Positions 32,362-34,132 of a DNA stretch of 34,132 nt are shown piece after piece (the first letter of the stretch is position 1; each line of letters starts with the position of its first letter). Origin of the DNA: a virus. The notes beneath the pieces were generated by a model. It worked only from the letters and a program-made list of their open reading frames with translations, was not told the origin of the DNA and searched no databases. The DNA is taken from positions 1-34,132 of the IMG/VR virus record IMGVR_UViG_3300032116_000747; one strand, 5' to 3'. The position numbers were made by a program, and so were the translations under genes.

Positions 32362-32958
32362 TTATAATCCGAATCTTGATTTTTGTGTTAAATAATTTTG
32401 TTCACTTTCTTTTGCTGTTATGGTTCTATTATATACCATTATTTTAGAAACAGTTCCTATTAAATTCCAATCTCCACCATATAAAAACCAATTAAGTTGA
32501 TTCCAAGTACTAAAATTTACATTTTTAGCTTCCCACATATGATAATTACCATTTCTAGCACTTATATTTGGATCTGTTACAACGTTTAAATCTACATAAT
32601 TTATCGGAGATCCTGAATTTTCACTATAGTATCCACTACCTGGGTATGCAGCGGAAATGTAATAGGCTCCACTGTTTCCTTTAACCCAAAGTTCTTGAAC
32701 ATCTGTTGTTTTATAAAATATAACAACTGTACATAAAGCATTATTAGTTACCATATTAGCATAAGTAAATCCTTGTGTACCATTTAATACAAACGCTGTA
32801 CCGTTATGTGTAGGAGAATTTACAATCGTATGATGATACCCATTACCACTTATGTCATACCACGTAGTACCAGTTCCCGGATAAGAATTTTTATCAGCAG
32901 CATCTAAAGATAACACTAACCCATTAGTAACTAAAGCAGGACCATAATTCAATGCCAT
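32362..32958 (-). CDS. Single-domain LamG-like tail protein
   Basis: The 198-residue protein begins in the common phage LamG form (LVLSLDAADKNSYPGTGTTW, then YDISGNGYHHTI) and ends SKIMVYNRTITAKESEQNYL with the C-terminal RFGL. It is shorter than the two paralogues that follow, being one lectin-like sandwich with no added domain. It has a strong AAGGAG that overlaps the last codons of the collagen-like gene upstream. Probably a fibre tip or a small glycan-binding accessory. Confidence 0.82.
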   Translation of the reverse strand: MALNYGPALVTNGLVLSLDAADKNSYPGTGTTWYDISGNGYHHTIVNSPTHNGTAFVLNGTQGFTYANMVTNNALCTVVIFYKTTDVQELWVKGNSGAYYISAAYPGSGYYSENSGSPINYVDLNVVTDPNISARNGNYHMWEAKNVNFSTWNQLNWFLYGGDWNLIGTVSKIMVYNRTITAKESEQNYLTQKSRFGL

Positions 32959-32961
32959 CGT

Positions 32962-34132
32962 TTACTCCTTATCAAATTCTGTAACTAGTTTATCCACATC
33001 TTTACGTTCTGCAAACACGGTATAGAAACAATTTACAACGTCGTTACTTGCAACGGTGATATAGGTATCAGTTATTTCTTCCACCCATAAGTCCTGAGCT
33101 TTGCCCACCGCAGTTAAGTTTACTGTAATTGAATCTTCATGCACTAATGCATACCAATAATCTGGTAATTCTATGCGTGTTGTGCCTTGCAATCTACCAC
33201 GAACGTATACTGAGTGTTCTGGGCCTTCTAATACACCATATTGTAATTTTTTACCTGCTTTAGTTGGGTGATCAATAATAAATGACTTAACCGTACCTCG
33301 AATAGTTCCATTTACATTCAATGTAGATCCATCGAAGGTCATATTAGCTTCACCATTAAATGGAGTTGCACCGCCGGTTGCAGTAACTACATAATTATTT
33401 ACGTTATTTGTTATTGAAGTAGTAGCATTTGTACCTTGCGTACCTTGTGTACCAACGGTACCTTGCGTTCCAAGAATACCTTGGATTCCTTGTGCTCCTG
33501 TAGCACCCGTAGTCCCCTGAGTACCTACAGTACCTTGTATACCGGTCGTACCCTGAGTACCAACCGTACCTTGTGCTCCCGTGCTACCAGTTGCACCTTG
33601 TGCTCCGATGACGCCCTGAGCTCCCGTAACGCCCTGCGTTCCAAAAATACCTTGGATTCCCTGAGCACCCGTTGCACCTTGCGTTCCCGTAACACCTTGG
33701 ATTCCTTGCGTTCCTGTCGTACCTTGAGTACCAACCGTACCTTGACTACCAGCCACCCCCTGAGCTCCGGTGGCGCCTTGCGAGCCTACGGCTCCTTGCG
33801 TACCAACGTTGCCTTGTGCTCCTACCGTACCTTGCGTACCAAGAACACCTTGGATTCCTTGTGCACCGGTGGTGCCCTGCGTACCCGTAACGCCCTGAAT
33901 GCCTTGCGAACCAGTTAGCCCCTGAACGCCTTGGACTCCTTGTGCTCCTGTAGCGCCTTGCGTACCTGTAATGCCTTGCGAGCCTACGGCTCCTTGTGTT
34001 CCCGTCGTACCTTGCGTACCAAGAACACCTTGGATTCCTTGTGCACCCGTCGTGCCTTGTGAACCAGTTGCACCTACCGTACCTTGTGCTCCAGTAACGC
34101 CTTGCGTTCCCAATGTTCCCTGAGCACCAGTC
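32962..34132 (-). CDS. Collagen-like tail fibre protein, N-terminus beyond the window
   Basis: The reading frame stays open to the right edge, so the true start lies beyond 34132. About 230 residues of Gly-X-Y shaft are visible (GTQ, GAQ, GVT, GIQ, GVL), with the recurring blocks GAQGIQG and GTQGTTG. A C-terminal head of about 155 residues follows: NMTFDGSTLNVNG, then KSFIIDHPTKAGKKLQYGVL, EGPEHSVYVRGRL and LPDYWYALVHEDSITVNLTAVG. This head recurs at the ends of structural proteins of marine viruses, as I recall. The linker TFDGSTL is shared with the other collagen-like gene, so the two are related. Confidence 0.88.
   Translation of the reverse strand, partial: TGAQGTLGTQGVTGAQGTVGATGSQGTTGAQGIQGVLGTQGTTGTQGAVGSQGITGTQGATGAQGVQGVQGLTGSQGIQGVTGTQGTTGAQGIQGVLGTQGTVGAQGNVGTQGAVGSQGATGAQGVAGSQGTVGTQGTTGTQGIQGVTGTQGATGAQGIQGIFGTQGVTGAQGVIGAQGATGSTGAQGTVGTQGTTGIQGTVGTQGTTGATGAQGIQGILGTQGTVGTQGTQGTNATTSITNNVNNYVVTATGGATPFNGEANMTFDGSTLNVNGTIRGTVKSFIIDHPTKAGKKLQYGVLEGPEHSVYVRGRLQGTTRIELPDYWYALVHEDSITVNLTAVGKAQDLWVEEITDTYITVASNDVVNCFYTVFAERKDVDKLVTEFDKE

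Noticed and set aside
33436-33918. Plus-strand 160-codon frame opposite the second collagen shaft
   Set aside because: The same effect of Gly-X-Y codon periodicity; low-complexity product with no initiation signal.

Overview
The window is part of a contractile-tailed, T4-related bacteriophage genome (myovirus). All credible genes lie on the minus strand, so transcription runs from position 34132 down to 1. They are tightly packed, with many 4-8 nt stop/start overlaps. Base composition is AT-rich (by eye about one third G+C), and many starts carry A-rich Shine-Dalgarno sequences (AAAGGA, AAGGAG). No host gene, tRNA, IS element or CRISPR array is visible, and the host cannot be named. A T4-type tail and replication set combined with a family A DNA polymerase points to a divergent ('far-T4') lineage, such as the one represented by Rhodothermus phage RM378, rather than to T4 itself.

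Regions, in transcription order:
(1) 34132-26204, host-recognition and tail-fibre module. It holds two long proline-free collagen-like (Gly-Thr-Gln / Gly-Ala-Gln) fibre proteins, one truncated by the window edge. It also holds three LamG/concanavalin-type proteins sharing a C-terminal signature, one of which carries a probable ILEI/FAM3-like domain, plus a small unknown protein and an Ig-like fibre-associated protein.
(2) 26162-22787, a probable decoration or modification cassette. An 844-residue protein fuses a GH130/GH43-like beta-propeller, an FkbM-type methyltransferase and a radical-SAM domain with a Cys-rich C-terminus. It overlaps a TPR protein and is followed by a small coiled-coil protein.
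(3) 22749-11825, tail and baseplate. It contains tail sheath, tail tube, a gp26-like hub assembly protein with an apparent +1 programmed frameshift into a 77-codon extension, the tape measure, a tube-cap-like protein with a 25-residue N-terminal repeat, a gp53-like wedge protein, a gp27/D-like hub protein and a structural unknown. Sheath and tube are each closed by a strong intrinsic terminator.
(4) 11800-4321, replication and recombination. It contains a compact family A polymerase with a degenerate exonuclease part, a possible PD-(D/E)XK nuclease, a conserved unknown, a gp32-like SSB without cysteines, UvsX/RecA, a 5'-3' FLAP nuclease and a gp41/DnaB-type helicase, followed by a terminator.
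(5) 4229-1, nucleotide metabolism. It contains class Ia ribonucleotide reductase (nrdB, nrdA), folE and queD, then a partial unknown at the edge. FolE plus QueD are the first two enzymes of preQ0/7-deazaguanine synthesis, which in phages often feeds DNA base modification; QueE, QueC and a transferase would have to lie outside the window.

The most interesting points are the triple-domain propeller/methyltransferase/radical-SAM protein beside Thr-rich collagen fibres, the +1 frameshift in the hub assembly gene, the 25-residue PFNILPD repeats, the compact polymerase with unusual active-site residues, and an ATATTTAT element concentrated in the intergenic gaps.
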